From NCBI RefSeq assembly GCF_017315705.1, contig NZ_JAFLRF010000009.1:1-64000 (forward strand): a DNA stretch of 64,000 nt, given 5' to 3'. The notes under the pieces were generated by a model. That model saw only the letters and a list, made by a program, of their open reading frames with translations. It did no database searches and had not been told where the DNA came from. The DNA comes from Trinickia mobilis. Lineage in GTDB: Bacteria; Pseudomonadota; Gammaproteobacteria; Burkholderiales; Burkholderiaceae. A program made the position numbers and the translations under genes. Below are positions 15,547 through 24,744 of the stretch, piece by piece (the first letter of the stretch is position 1; each line of letters starts with the position of its first letter).

Positions 15547-16767
15547 CTACCCCGCCCCTCGCCCATTCCCCGCCAGCGACCGTTCCAGCGCCGCCACGCC
15601 CGCCGGCAGGTCGACCCGCACGCCGAGATCGACCATCGTGCGTCCGAACGCGTGCAGCGTCCTGAACAGGTTGTGCTCGCGGCACTGCTCGCCCATCTGC
15701 CCGATACGGACGATCGGCAAGCCAAACGAGCCGGAGATCTCGACCTGATGCTGGCGCGAGATATGTCCGCAGATATCCGCCGGGCTCAAGCCTTTCGGCA
15801 CTTCGATGCCGACCACCGAATTCAAGCGGCACGGCTCGGGCGCATACAGCGCTAGGCCGAGCGCCGAAATCCCGGCCTGCAGCGCGAGCGAGCATTTCAA
15901 GTGCCGTGCGAAGCGCTTCTCGAGCGTCTCGGCGCAGACGAGGCGCAATGCCTCGTGCAGCGCCAGCACGCCCGACACCGGCGCCGTGTAGTGATAGCCC
16001 GCGTTGTGCCAGAAGTTCTCGGCGAGCGAGGCATCGAGGCACCAGTGCGTGTTCGCATGGTCGCGGCCCTTCACGCGCTCCCACGCGGCGTCGGAAAAGG
16101 CGATCAGCGACACGCCCGGAATCGACGACAAGCCCTTCTGCCCGCCGGTGATCACGGCATCGATGCCCCAGGCGTCCATTTCGAGCGGCATCGTCGACAG
16201 CGTGCACACCGCATCGACGACCACCAGCGCACCCGCCGCCTTCGCCAGCGCGGCAAGGTCCTTGAGCTGATGATTCCAAACGGTGTTCGACGTTTCGCCT
16301 TGCACGATCGTCACGACATCGGGCCGCTCGCGGCGCAATGCCGCCGCCACGTCTTCCAGGCGCGCGACCGAGCGGTCCGGCACGTCGAGCGTCGCGACGT
16401 GCGCGCCGGTGCGGCGGGCCATCTCCGCCATCCGTTCGCTGAAGAACCCGTTCTTGATCGACAGCACGCGCGTGCCGGGCCAGGCGAGATTCGAAATCGC
16501 CATCTCCATCGCGGCCGAGCCGGGGCCGGCGACGCCCAGCACCCACTTCGAGCGGGTCTGGAACACATAGCGCGCCATCTCCTTCACTTGGCCGATCACC
16601 TTGACCATCGTCGCGCCCAGATGGTTGATGACGATCGCGTTCGCCTTGGCGACGGCGGCGGGAATCGGCACCGGGCCGGCGCCCATCATCAACAACGGTT
16701 CTTCGGGGAGGATCTCGTCGAGCGAGACGACATCAGGGCAATCAATGGGAGTGGACGGCGTAGACAT
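15547..16767 (-). CDS. Class V aminotransferase (alanine/serine/ureidoglycine-glyoxylate type)
   Basis: 406 residues, fold type I PLP enzyme. M-G-A-G-P-V-P-I-P near residue 28 and the PLP-lysine motif T-G-G-Q-K-G-L-S-S-I-P-G identify the alanine-glyoxylate/serine-pyruvate/PucG group. Such enzymes transfer an amino group from alanine, serine or ureidoglycine to glyoxylate in the cytosol. The xdh operon 2 kb away makes a purine-nitrogen role (PucG-like) attractive, but no allantoinase, allantoate or ureidoglycine gene is visible, so alanine-glyoxylate or phosphonate use remains open. Start at 16767. Downstream is the cupin; upstream lies a degraded transporter fragment. Confidence 0.82.
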   Translation of the reverse strand: MSTPSTPIDCPDVVSLDEILPEEPLLMMGAGPVPIPAAVAKANAIVINHLGATMVKVIGQVKEMARYVFQTRSKWVLGVAGPGSAAMEMAISNLAWPGTRVLSIKNGFFSERMAEMARRTGAHVATLDVPDRSVARLEDVAAALRRERPDVVTIVQGETSNTVWNHQLKDLAALAKAAGALVVVDAVCTLSTMPLEMDAWGIDAVITGGQKGLSSIPGVSLIAFSDAAWERVKGRDHANTHWCLDASLAENFWHNAGYHYTAPVSGVLALHEALRLVCAETLEKRFARHLKCSLALQAGISALGLALYAPEPCRLNSVVGIEVPKGLSPADICGHISRQHQVEISGSFGLPIVRIGQMGEQCREHNLFRTLHAFGRTMVDLGVRVDLPAGVAALERSLAGNGRGAG

Positions 16768-16872
16768 GATCGATGTAGAAGGTTGAGCGGATTCCGGTCT
16801 TACGGTTCGAGACGCCGTGCGCGACCGGATGAGTCAAGCGTCCGAAGAAAAACGCACACAGCGGGTTTTCGA

Positions 16873-17229
16873 TCATTCCCCCTTCTGTGCGATTGCGCAA
16901 GTCAATTGCCCGCTCATTGGCCCAATCGTGCCGTGCGCGCCTTCGAGCGCGCCGTCGCCGCCGAGCTTGCGCCGGCCGCGGCCGGCATCGGCAAAGAATC
17001 GGGGGTCGCCGGTAAATCCCAGCGCGAAATTGAATACGGCAAAAGCGCTATTTTTCAGATCGGGATTAATGCGGACGCCGCTTTTCCGACGCACCCGTGC
17101 GACAATCGACGCGCCGCAAACGCCGCCAAGCTGAATGGGGCCGACCTTGAACGAACCAATTAGATAACCGTGCGCGAGACTGGCACACAACGCAAATTCG
17201 GGCCGCTCGCTTAGCCATTCGTCGATCAT
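16873..17229 (-). pseudogene. Remnant of an AspT-type aspartate:alanine antiporter
   Basis: 118 residues of open frame. The stretch with H-G-Y-L-I-G-S-F-K-V-G-P-I-Q-L-G-G-V, then S-G-V-R-I-N-P-D-L-K and F-N-F-A-L-G-F-T-G-D-P-R-F-F, matches in order the N-terminal membrane part of AspT/YidE-duplication transporters (about 560 residues). Hydrophobic positions between these blocks are replaced by Arg/Lys (V-A-R-V-R-R-K-S), and the frame ends soon after, so this cannot make a working transporter. It lies 105 bp upstream of the aminotransferase on the same strand. AspT usually pairs with an aspartate 4-decarboxylase, so the fragment may mark a decayed aspartate module. Identification rests on motif order remembered from the family. 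Confidence 0.6.
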
Positions 17230-17689
17230 TTTCAGGCGCTCTCCGCGACTCGATTAATTCGAAGCAGGCGTCCGCCAAATTAACTAAACAGTCACATATT
17301 GGGACCGGCTAGTTTGAAAGCGGACGGACAATCAACGAAAGCAAATTCACGATTGAGTTTAATATCGCCCATCGCGCCAAAGAGACCGCAAAGCGGCACT
17401 GCGCAACCGTCAGCCGCGTTAAGCGGCCAGGCGTACACATCAGTACACCGCTCATTCATCCCATCTTGTAGATTTCAGTCGAGTTAAACACCAGCCCCAG
17501 TATTCCTCAGACTTTTATACCAGGCAGGGGGGATAATACCTATTCTGATTTTAAGCCAGTGTCAACGTGATTTTTTACAGTAATTGATCATTGACGAAAT
17601 GTCGAATTGATGCAGAAATACAGCGTTTTCTACAACTATTACATTATGCGATCCGGCCAATCAAATAGCCAGACTATTTCGTTAATACC
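17230..17689. other. AT-rich intergenic region before a LysR gene
   Basis: 460 bp, clearly lower in GC than its surroundings, especially 17490-17690. No convincing ORF. It includes a run of seven G at about 17527-17533 followed by AT-rich sequence with several TATAAT-like words, likely the LysR promoter region. The composition and the nearby aspT remnant suggest foreign or decaying DNA. Confidence 0.5.
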
Positions 17690-18664
17690 ATGAATCAAAT
17701 TCAAGCCATGCGGGTCTTTGTCGGCGTTGCCGAAACGAGGAGTTTTCGCCGTGCCGCACGTCAATTCGAAGTCTCGAATGCGTTTGTTACGCGCTGCATT
17801 GCCATGCTCGAATCGCATTTAAATACGCGGCTTATCAATCGGACTACCCGTAATCTTTCGCTGACCGATGCGGGACTCCGCTACCTGGAGGGCTGCCGCT
17901 CGATGCTCGAGGAACTCGACCAGCTCGACGCCACGGTGGCGAGTGCCGAGCACGGCCCGAGCGGGACGTTGCGAGTCGCGGTATCCGCGGCGCTGTCGCC
18001 GTTGCGGGTGACGCCGCTCATCGACGGCTTTCGCCGGCGCTATCCGTCGGTCAAGATCCGCCTGACGCTCGCCGAGCACCAGGCCGACCTCGCGAGCGAC
18101 AACTACGACGTCGCCATCGTGACCGCCTTCCGAGCGCAAAACGCCGCGCTCGTCGAGCACCCGCTCGGCGTTCATGCGCTCGTCCCCTGCGCGTCGCCGG
18201 ACTATCTCGCGCAGCACGGCGAGCCGCACGCGCCGTGCGAGCTGCCCGGGCACGCGTTCGTCTCGCTGCCGGCCGGCCAGCACGAGCCGGCCTGGCGCCT
18301 GATGGACCGCAACTCGCGCGTGCACGAGGTCAGCCTGCCGCCCGTCTATACCGTCAACAGCGTGCCGATGGTGCGTCTTGCCGCGCTCGCCGGCATGGGC
18401 ATCGCGATCCTGCCGCTGCCGTTTGTCGCGGACGACCTTGCGGTCGGTGAGCTCAAGCGCATCATGGAGGACTACGTGATCGACGCCCCTGACGCAAAGG
18501 TGTCGATCGTCTACCCCGAGCGCCAATTCCTGCCCGCGAAAACACGCAGCTTCATCGACCACACGCTCGAGCATTTCGACAGCGGCGAGCCGGTCGACCG
18601 AGGCCACGCGAGCACAAGACGGATTCCGGCGACGCTTCATGAATTGCACGGCGTGCCGTCATGA
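17690..18664 (+). CDS. LysR-family transcriptional regulator (CrgA/DhcR-like)
   Basis: 324 residues. The N-terminal HTH (M-N-Q-I-Q-A-M-R-V-F-V-x-V-A-E-T-R-S-F) and L-N-T-R-L-I-N-R-T-T-R-N-L-S-L-T-D-A-G are hallmarks of the largest proteobacterial LysR branch. The effector domain follows from about residue 90. The C-terminus extends about 20 residues past the usual end. The first 150 bp are AT-rich compared with the rest, continuing the composition of the upstream gap. No divergent target remains: the minus-strand neighbour is the aspT remnant, so it may have lost the gene it controlled. Confidence 0.85.
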   Translation: MNQIQAMRVFVGVAETRSFRRAARQFEVSNAFVTRCIAMLESHLNTRLINRTTRNLSLTDAGLRYLEGCRSMLEELDQLDATVASAEHGPSGTLRVAVSAALSPLRVTPLIDGFRRRYPSVKIRLTLAEHQADLASDNYDVAIVTAFRAQNAALVEHPLGVHALVPCASPDYLAQHGEPHAPCELPGHAFVSLPAGQHEPAWRLMDRNSRVHEVSLPPVYTVNSVPMVRLAALAGMGIAILPLPFVADDLAVGELKRIMEDYVIDAPDAKVSIVYPERQFLPAKTRSFIDHTLEHFDSGEPVDRGHASTRRIPATLHELHGVPS

Positions 18665-18724
18665 CGGCGGCCGCCTCCGATAACGGGAGGCACACCGTGC
18701 GTGCGGTTCTGTTCAGCAGCCGCG

Positions 18725-19201
18725 TCAGGCGCCGCACAAGCTGATCAACAGCTCCGCTTCGCGCTCCGCCACTTCGACGGGAAAAGTCTCGGCGCCGGCG
18801 TACGCCAGGTAGCGCGCGCGGTGCTGTCCGTTGCGAAACCCAACCACGCCTTCGTGCTCGATGCCGAGCCAGCCCATGAGACTGCGCTTCTTGCGCTGAG
18901 TGATCGTCACGTAGGGCATCTCGGGAATCCGCGCGTTGTCCGGATCGAGAAATTCGCGGATGCCCCTGATCTTGCCGGCATGCCAATCGTCGACGGATTT
19001 CAGAACGTAGTCTGTATCGTCGCGGTTCGCGCATTGCAGCAGCTTGTGCGCGTCGACCATCACGACCTGGTGGCGCGTGCCGTCGTCCACGAACACGCGC
19101 TTCAAGCGGACGTGGTCATAGTGCGAATGGCGGGGCAACGGAACGATCCAGACGGGATCGGCATCCGCGGCGACTTCGCGATGGGACTCGGGGGATAACA
19201 T
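18725..19201 (-). CDS. ParB/Srx-like protein resembling plasmid fertility inhibition factors
   Basis: 158 residues from the ATG at 19201. No signal or membrane segment. The C-terminal part has G-V-V-G-F-R-N-G-Q-H-R-A-R-Y-L-A-Y-A-G, like the DG-x-H-R motif of ParB/sulfiredoxin-fold proteins; a basic Q-R-K-K-R-S-L-M-G-W-L-G-I-E-H-E-G precedes it. I associate this with chromosomal proteins named plasmid fertility inhibition factor (FiwA/Osa-like), which block conjugation, but this name is from memory of the family and not proven here. No plasmid or conjugation genes are nearby. Sits between a LysR gene (convergent) and a crotonase gene (divergent). Confidence 0.55.
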   Translation of the reverse strand: MLSPESHREVAADADPVWIVPLPRHSHYDHVRLKRVFVDDGTRHQVVMVDAHKLLQCANRDDTDYVLKSVDDWHAGKIRGIREFLDPDNARIPEMPYVTITQRKKRSLMGWLGIEHEGVVGFRNGQHRARYLAYAGAETFPVEVAEREAELLISLCGA

Positions 19202-19334
19202 AGACGGGCACTCAAAAAGCCGTGCGCAACGCACCAAAAAGCAGCGCTCGCTTAAAAATGGCGTTGCAGACTAGCAAGCCATCGTGACGCTTCTATGACA
19301 GTGTAGGAAAGCATTGGCCGACCAGGAGACGCGC

Positions 19335-20150
19335 GTGAGCACACAGCACTTCACCGAGCACTTCGGCGCTCACGTCCGGCTCGAAGCCGAGGACACCGTC
19401 GCCACCATCGTGCTGGATCGGCCCGATCGCAGCAATGCCGTCGACCGGCCGACCGCCGACGCACTGCGCGCCGCATTCGAGCGTTTCGAAAGCGAGCCTG
19501 GCTGGCGCGCCGCCGTGCTGTTCGGCGCCGGCGGGACGTTCTGCGCAGGCGCCGATCTCACCGCGCTCGGCGACGACGCGCGCCGCAACGAACTGCATGC
19601 CGACGGCAGCGGCCCTGGGCCGATGGGGCCGACGCGCATGGCGTTCACGAAACCTGTGATCGCGGCGATCGCGGGGCACGCGGCGGCGGGCGGTCTCGAG
19701 CTTGCCGCGATGTGCGATCTGCGCGTCGTCGAGGAAGACGCCGTGCTCGGCGTGTTCTGCCGCCGCTTCGGCGTGCCGCTGATCGACGGCGGCACGATCC
19801 GGCTGCCGCGGCTGATCGGCCTGTCGCGCGCGCTGGACCTGATCCTGACGGGGCGCGCGGTCGATGCGGCCGAAGCGCTCGCCATCGGTCTCGCGAACCG
19901 CGTGGTGCCGCCGGGCACGGCGCGCGCGGCGGCCGTGGCGCTCGCCGCGCAGCTTGCGGCGTTTCCACAGGCCGCGTTGCTCGCCGACCGGCGTTCAGCG
20001 CTCGAAAACAGCGCGCTGGGCGATCTGGCCGAAGCGTTGCGCCGTGAGGGCGCGGGCGGCTATCGGGCAGTCTTGGACGAAGGCCTCGCGGGCGCGGCGC
20101 GCTTCGTCGCGGGCGCCGGGCGGCATGGAGAGCCGAACAGCGGCGGCTGA
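19335..20150 (+). CDS. Crotonase-superfamily (enoyl-CoA hydratase-like) protein
   Basis: 271 residues from the GTG at 19335, chosen because AGGAG lies at 19324-19328; a TTG 21 bp upstream is less likely. The crotonase fold is clear: oxyanion-hole motifs T-F-C-A-G-A-D-L and A-A-A-G-G-L-E-L-A-A-M-C-D. The first catalytic Glu (in G-G-L-E-L) is kept. The second Glu of true hydratases (in G-x-P-E-I) is replaced by Leu in G-V-P-L-I-D-G-G-T, so simple enoyl-CoA hydration is doubtful. It could be an isomerase, hydrolase or another crotonase activity. Single gene, with no CoA ligase or thiolase next to it. Confidence 0.8.
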   Translation: MSTQHFTEHFGAHVRLEAEDTVATIVLDRPDRSNAVDRPTADALRAAFERFESEPGWRAAVLFGAGGTFCAGADLTALGDDARRNELHADGSGPGPMGPTRMAFTKPVIAAIAGHAAAGGLELAAMCDLRVVEEDAVLGVFCRRFGVPLIDGGTIRLPRLIGLSRALDLILTGRAVDAAEALAIGLANRVVPPGTARAAAVALAAQLAAFPQAALLADRRSALENSALGDLAEALRREGAGGYRAVLDEGLAGAARFVAGAGRHGEPNSGG

Positions 20151-20375
20151 GGCCGCCGCCGAGCCCGCGCTGTGCGGCAAAGCGGCCGTGGCCGCCGTGT
20201 CGCACCACGCGGAAACCCCCGCCCCGCAGAGGTTTCAGCATCCCCGCAACAGTCCCGCTTGCGCCCCGGCGAGCCGATTTCGGTTTAGGTAGAATCCCTT
20301 ACCTGTTTTCCCTAGCCGGCGCCCGCGCTCTCGCTTCGAAACGCGCGCCGGAGGGTTCTGCCTGAGTCCCCCGCC

Positions 20376-21548
20376 ATGCCGTTGCCCCTTCTCGCCCTCG
20401 CCGTTGCCGCGTTTGGAATCGGTACCACCGAGTTCGTCATCATGGGGCTCCTGCCCAACGTCGCACGCGATCTCGACGTGACGATCCCGGCGGCCGGCAT
20501 GCTCGTCTCCGGCTACGCACTCGGCGTGACGATCGGCGCCCCGATCCTCGCGATCGCCACCGCCCGCATGCCGCGCAAGAAAGCGCTGATGAGTCTGATC
20601 GGCGTCTTCATCGTCGGCAACCTGCTGTGCGCGATCGCCCCGCATTACGCGGTGCTGATGGCCGCGCGCGTCGTCACCGCGTTCTGCCACGGTGCGTTCT
20701 TCGGGATCGGCTCGGTGGTCGCGGCAGGCCTCGTCGCGCCGAACCGCCGCGCACAGGCGATCGCGCTGATGTTCACCGGCTTGACGCTTGCGAACGTGCT
20801 TGGCGTGCCGCTCGGCACCGCGCTCGGGCAGGAATTCGGCTGGCGCGCGACCTTCTGGGCCGTGACGGGCATCGGCGTCCTCGCGGCGCTCGCGCTCGCC
20901 GTCTGCCTGCCCGCGCAGATCGAGATGCAGGAGACGAGCCTCGTGCGCGAGTTCGGCGTGCTCAAGGACCCGCAGGTGCTGATGGTGCTCGGCATCAGCG
21001 CGCTCGCGTCGGCGAGCCTCTTCTCGGTCTTCACCTACATCACGCCGATCCTCGAAGACGTGACGGGCTTCACGCCGCACGCGGTGACGCTCGTGCTGCT
21101 GCTTTTCGGGCTCGGCCTCACGGCCGGCAGCACGCTCGGCGGCAAGCTCGCCGACTGGCGCCTGATGCCGTCGCTGCTTGCCTTTCTGCTCGCGATCGCC
21201 GTCGTGCTGACGATTTTCGCCGGGACGCTGCACTCGGCCTATCCGGCGATGGCGACGATCTTCTTCTGGGGCGTGCTCGCGTTCGCGATCGTGCCGCCCC
21301 TGCAGATGCTGATCGTGCATCGGGCGAGCCATGCGCCGAACCTCGCGTCGACGCTCAATCAAGGCGCCTTCAACCTCGGCAATGCGACGGGCGCGTGGCT
21401 CGGCGGCATAGCGATCGGCTCGGGCGCGCCGCTGACCTCGCTGCCGTGGGTCGGCGTGGCAATGGCCATTGCGGCGCTGGCGCTGACGGTGTGGTCGGTG
21501 CAGCTCGAGCGGCGCACGCGGCGGATGCCGGCCGGCGCACCGACTTGA
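20376..21548 (+). CDS. MFS exporter, DHA1 (AraJ-like)
   Basis: 390 residues with about 12 transmembrane segments. It opens with F-G-I-G-T-T-E-F-V-I-M-G-L-L-P-N-V-A, the signature of the AraJ/YdhP/PbuE branch of proton-coupled drug or metabolite exporters. Start at 20376. A -10-like TAGAAT about 80 bp upstream gives a possible promoter. It follows the crotonase gene by 225 bp, so probably its own transcript. The exported compound cannot be told from sequence. Confidence 0.85.
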   Translation: MPLPLLALAVAAFGIGTTEFVIMGLLPNVARDLDVTIPAAGMLVSGYALGVTIGAPILAIATARMPRKKALMSLIGVFIVGNLLCAIAPHYAVLMAARVVTAFCHGAFFGIGSVVAAGLVAPNRRAQAIALMFTGLTLANVLGVPLGTALGQEFGWRATFWAVTGIGVLAALALAVCLPAQIEMQETSLVREFGVLKDPQVLMVLGISALASASLFSVFTYITPILEDVTGFTPHAVTLVLLLFGLGLTAGSTLGGKLADWRLMPSLLAFLLAIAVVLTIFAGTLHSAYPAMATIFFWGVLAFAIVPPLQMLIVHRASHAPNLASTLNQGAFNLGNATGAWLGGIAIGSGAPLTSLPWVGVAMAIAALALTVWSVQLERRTRRMPAGAPT

Positions 21549-21765
21549 TGCGCTCGATGTAGCGCGGCGCGCCGCGCGCCGCACTTCCCGCCAAACCCTC
21601 CCTCTTTCCCGCCAATAGCCTCGGCAGCCGGCCATGCACCGGGCGCGGCAGCGGGATAATCGCTGAACCGCTGTCGGATCCGCCGGCCCCGCTGGTTCAC
21701 CAGCACGCGGTACGTTCGCACGCCTGCGGCCAGCGCCGACACGCGCAGGCGTTGGGGGAGCGCAC

Positions 21766-23430
21766 ATGAAACGCTCGAGTTGCCCGCAGCGCGTTTTCGC
21801 GCTGCTGATCGTCACCATCTTCGCCAATTGCAGCGGCGGTGGAGGCGGTTCGAGCTCCGGTTCAGGCGCCGGAACGGGCTCGGGCAGCGGCTCGTCGGGC
21901 GGAACCGCTTCGATGGCCGCCGACGTCGTGACCTATCACAACGACATCGCCCGCACCGGCCAGCAGCTCGCCGAGACGACGCTCACGCTCGCCAACGTGA
22001 ACTCGGCGACGTTCGGCAAGATCGGCTTCGATACCGCCGACGGCAAGATCGATGCCGAGCCGCTCTACCTGGCGTCGCTGAAGATCGCGGGCGGCACGCA
22101 CAACGTGCTGTACGTCGCGACCGAGAATGCGAGCGTGTACGCATTCGATGCCGACAACGGCGCCGTGCTCTGGAAGGCCTCGACGCTCGGCACGAACGAG
22201 ACGCCGAGCGACGACCTCGGGTGCTTGCAGATCACGCCGATGATCGGCATTACCTCGACGCCCGTCATCGACCGCTCGAAGGGGCCGAACGGTGCGATCT
22301 ATGTCGTTGCGATGTCGAAGGACTCGTCGGGCGGCTATCACCAGCGCATCCACGCGCTCGACATCACGACGGGCGCCGAGCTCTTCGGCGGCCCGACGGA
22401 AATCAAGGCGTCCTACCCCGGCAACAGCCCGAACGGCTCGGGCGGCGTCGTCACGTTCAATCCGCAGCAATACGCGGAGCGCCAGTCGCTGCTGGAGTTG
22501 AACGGCATCATCTACACGGGCTGGACTTCGCACTGCGACAACGAACCCTATAACGGCTGGGTGATCGCCTACAGCGCCGACACGCTCTTGCAGACGAGCG
22601 TGCTGAGCCTCACGCCGAACGGCACCGAAGGCTCGATCTGGATGAGCGGCGCGGGCATGGCATCCGACGGCCAGTCGATCTACTTCCTCGATGCGAACGG
22701 CACCTTCGACACGACGCTCACCGCAAACGGCTTCCCGTCGCAGGGCGACTACGGCAACGCATTCCTGAAGCTCGGCACGACGAACGGGCTGACCGTCTCC
22801 GACTACTTCAACATGTCGAACACGGCGGCCGAATCGCAAGCGGATGAAGATTTGGGCTCGGGCGGCGCGCTGGTGCTGCCGGATCAGACCGACGCGAGCG
22901 GCAACGTCCGCCATCTCGCGGTCGGCGCGGGCAAGGACTCGAACATCTACGTCGTGAATCGCGACTCGATGGGCAAATTCAATTCGAGCACGAACAACAT
23001 CTATCAGCAGATCAACGGACAGCTCGTCGGGCCGGAGTTCGGCATGCCCGCGTACTTCAACGACACGATCTACTTCGGCTCGATCGGCGACAAGATCAAG
23101 GCGTTTGCGGTGGCCAACGCGCAGGTGGCGACGGCGCCGAGCAGCCAGTCGGCCGAGAGCTTCGGCACGCCGGGCGCGACGCCGAGCATCTCGGCGAACG
23201 GCACGTCGAACGGGATCGTGTGGGTGGCGATGAACGGCAATATCGCCGGGCTGTACGCCTATGACGCGACGAACCTCTCGCACGAGCTGTACAACAGCAC
23301 CCAGGCGGCGAATGCGCGCGACCAGTTCGGCCAGGGCAACAAGTTCATCACGCCCATGATCGCGAACGGCAAGGTCTACGTGGGGACGACGACCGGCGTG
23401 GCGGTATTCGGGCTGCTGGGCAGCCACTGA
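21766..23430 (+). CDS. PQQ-like beta-propeller lipoprotein
   Basis: 554 residues. A signal peptide (about 1-23) ends in F-A-N-C; Cys24 may be lipidated, though Asn at -1 is unusual. A Gly/Ser linker (about 25-47) follows. The rest is made of blades with motifs such as L-Y-V-A-T-E-N-A-S-V-Y-A-F-D-A-D-N-G and L-W-K-A-S, typical of PQQ-like repeat propellers. Cofactor-binding residues of true quinoprotein dehydrogenases (Cys-Cys, heme CxxCH) are absent, so I expect a structural or binding role at the cell surface, not a dehydrogenase. It is a stand-alone gene with a good GGGGGAG ribosome site upstream. Many such proteins are annotated only as hypothetical. Confidence 0.75.
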   Translation: MKRSSCPQRVFALLIVTIFANCSGGGGGSSSGSGAGTGSGSGSSGGTASMAADVVTYHNDIARTGQQLAETTLTLANVNSATFGKIGFDTADGKIDAEPLYLASLKIAGGTHNVLYVATENASVYAFDADNGAVLWKASTLGTNETPSDDLGCLQITPMIGITSTPVIDRSKGPNGAIYVVAMSKDSSGGYHQRIHALDITTGAELFGGPTEIKASYPGNSPNGSGGVVTFNPQQYAERQSLLELNGIIYTGWTSHCDNEPYNGWVIAYSADTLLQTSVLSLTPNGTEGSIWMSGAGMASDGQSIYFLDANGTFDTTLTANGFPSQGDYGNAFLKLGTTNGLTVSDYFNMSNTAAESQADEDLGSGGALVLPDQTDASGNVRHLAVGAGKDSNIYVVNRDSMGKFNSSTNNIYQQINGQLVGPEFGMPAYFNDTIYFGSIGDKIKAFAVANAQVATAPSSQSAESFGTPGATPSISANGTSNGIVWVAMNGNIAGLYAYDATNLSHELYNSTQAANARDQFGQGNKFITPMIANGKVYVGTTTGVAVFGLLGSH

Positions 23431-23454
23431 CTCGAAAAGCAGCCCGAGGCACGC

Positions 23455-24744
23455 TTACCGCGCGGGCAGGATCGTGCCCTCGCACAGCCCGAAGCCGACG
23501 CGATAGCCGTCGCCCTGGCACCATCCGGCGAGCGTCAGCGTGTCGCCGTCGACGATGAACGAGCGCGTCCCGCCGCTGGCCAGCTCGATCGGCCGCTGGC
23601 CGTTCCAGGTCAGCTCCAGCAGGCTGCCGAACGAGCCGGCCGTGGGCCCGCTGATCGTGCCCGAGCCCATCAGGTCGCCGACGCGCGTGTTGCAGCCGGC
23701 CACCGTGTGATGCGCGAGCTGCTGCGCCATCGACCAGTACATGTGCTTGAATTGGGTCCGCGCGATCGTCGTCGCTTTGATGGCACCAGCCGGACGCAAG
23801 CGCACTTCCAGCTCGATATCGAACGCGTGCTTGCCGTCGTGCCGCAAGTAGGCGAGCGGCTCCGGCTCCTGTTTCGGCTGCGCGACGCGAAACGGCTCCA
23901 GCGCATCGAGCGTGACGATCCACGGCGAGATGGTCGTCGCGAAGGTCTTGGCGTTGAACGGGCCGAGCGGCACGTATTCCCATTGCTGGATATCGCGGGC
24001 GCTCCAGTCGTTCAGGAGCACCATGCCGAAGATATGATCCTCCGCGTCGGCGCAGGCGATCGGCTCGCCGAGCGCATTGCCGCGCCCGACGATGAAACCC
24101 GTCTCCAGCTCGATATCGAGCTTGCGGCACGCGCCGAAGACCGGGCGCTCCTGCTCGGGCAGCTTCAACTGACCATTCGGCCGCCGCACCGGCGTGCCGC
24201 TCACGACCACCGACGACGCCCGCCCGTTATAGCCGATCGGCATCTCCGACCAGTTCGGCAAGAGCGCGTTCTTCGGATCGCGGAACATCGAGCCGACGTT
24301 CGTCGCGTGTTCCTTCGACGAATAGAAATCCGTATAGCCAGGGATGTCGACGGGCAGATGCAGCGTCGCGTCGGCCTGCGCCACGAGCACGCGCGCGCGC
24401 AGCGCGGCGTCGTCGCGCAGCGTCGGGCAACCCGCTTCGAAGAGCGTGCTCAGTTGAATCCGCACGCTGCGCCACGCGTCGCGGCCAAGCGCGACGAAGT
24501 CGTTCAGCACGGGCTTCGCGAACACGGCGCCGCCCTGCGCGAGCTTGAGCTCGCCCGCGTCGGCGAGCGCGGCGAGGTCGACGATCGAATCGCCGATCGC
24601 CACACCCGCTCGCGGCGCGGCGTTGCGTTTGTCGCTGAAGATCCCGAACGGCAGGTTCTGGATCGGGAAGTCGCACTGAGCGTCGTTGGCCGACGCAAGC
24701 CAGCTTTTGCGCGACGCGTCGCGGGTTGCTTGAAGATCGCTCAT
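23455..24744 (-). CDS. fahA: Fumarylacetoacetase
   Basis: 429 residues, full length. Last step of tyrosine/homogentisate breakdown: fumarylacetoacetate to fumarate and acetoacetate. The N-terminal SH3-like domain ([16 protein letters not shown]) precedes the catalytic FAH domain with [15 protein letters not shown], the metal ligands in L-D-I-E-L-E-T-G-F, and [14 protein letters not shown]. The start at 24744 overlaps the hmgA stop by 4 bp (ATGA), so the two are translationally coupled. maiA is not visible in the window. Confidence 0.95.
   Translation of the reverse strand: MSDLQATRDASRKSWLASANDAQCDFPIQNLPFGIFSDKRNAAPRAGVAIGDSIVDLAALADAGELKLAQGGAVFAKPVLNDFVALGRDAWRSVRIQLSTLFEAGCPTLRDDAALRARVLVAQADATLHLPVDIPGYTDFYSSKEHATNVGSMFRDPKNALLPNWSEMPIGYNGRASSVVVSGTPVRRPNGQLKLPEQERPVFGACRKLDIELETGFIVGRGNALGEPIACADAEDHIFGMVLLNDWSARDIQQWEYVPLGPFNAKTFATTISPWIVTLDALEPFRVAQPKQEPEPLAYLRHDGKHAFDIELEVRLRPAGAIKATTIARTQFKHMYWSMAQQLAHHTVAGCNTRVGDLMGSGTISGPTAGSFGSLLELTWNGQRPIELASGGTRSFIVDGDTLTLAGWCQGDGYRVGFGLCEGTILPAR

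Noticed and set aside
20235..21827. 530-codon minus-strand frame antisense to the MFS exporter
   Set aside because: The composition is a reflected coding strand (runs of R, E, H, D); the plus-strand frame has clear MFS motifs.
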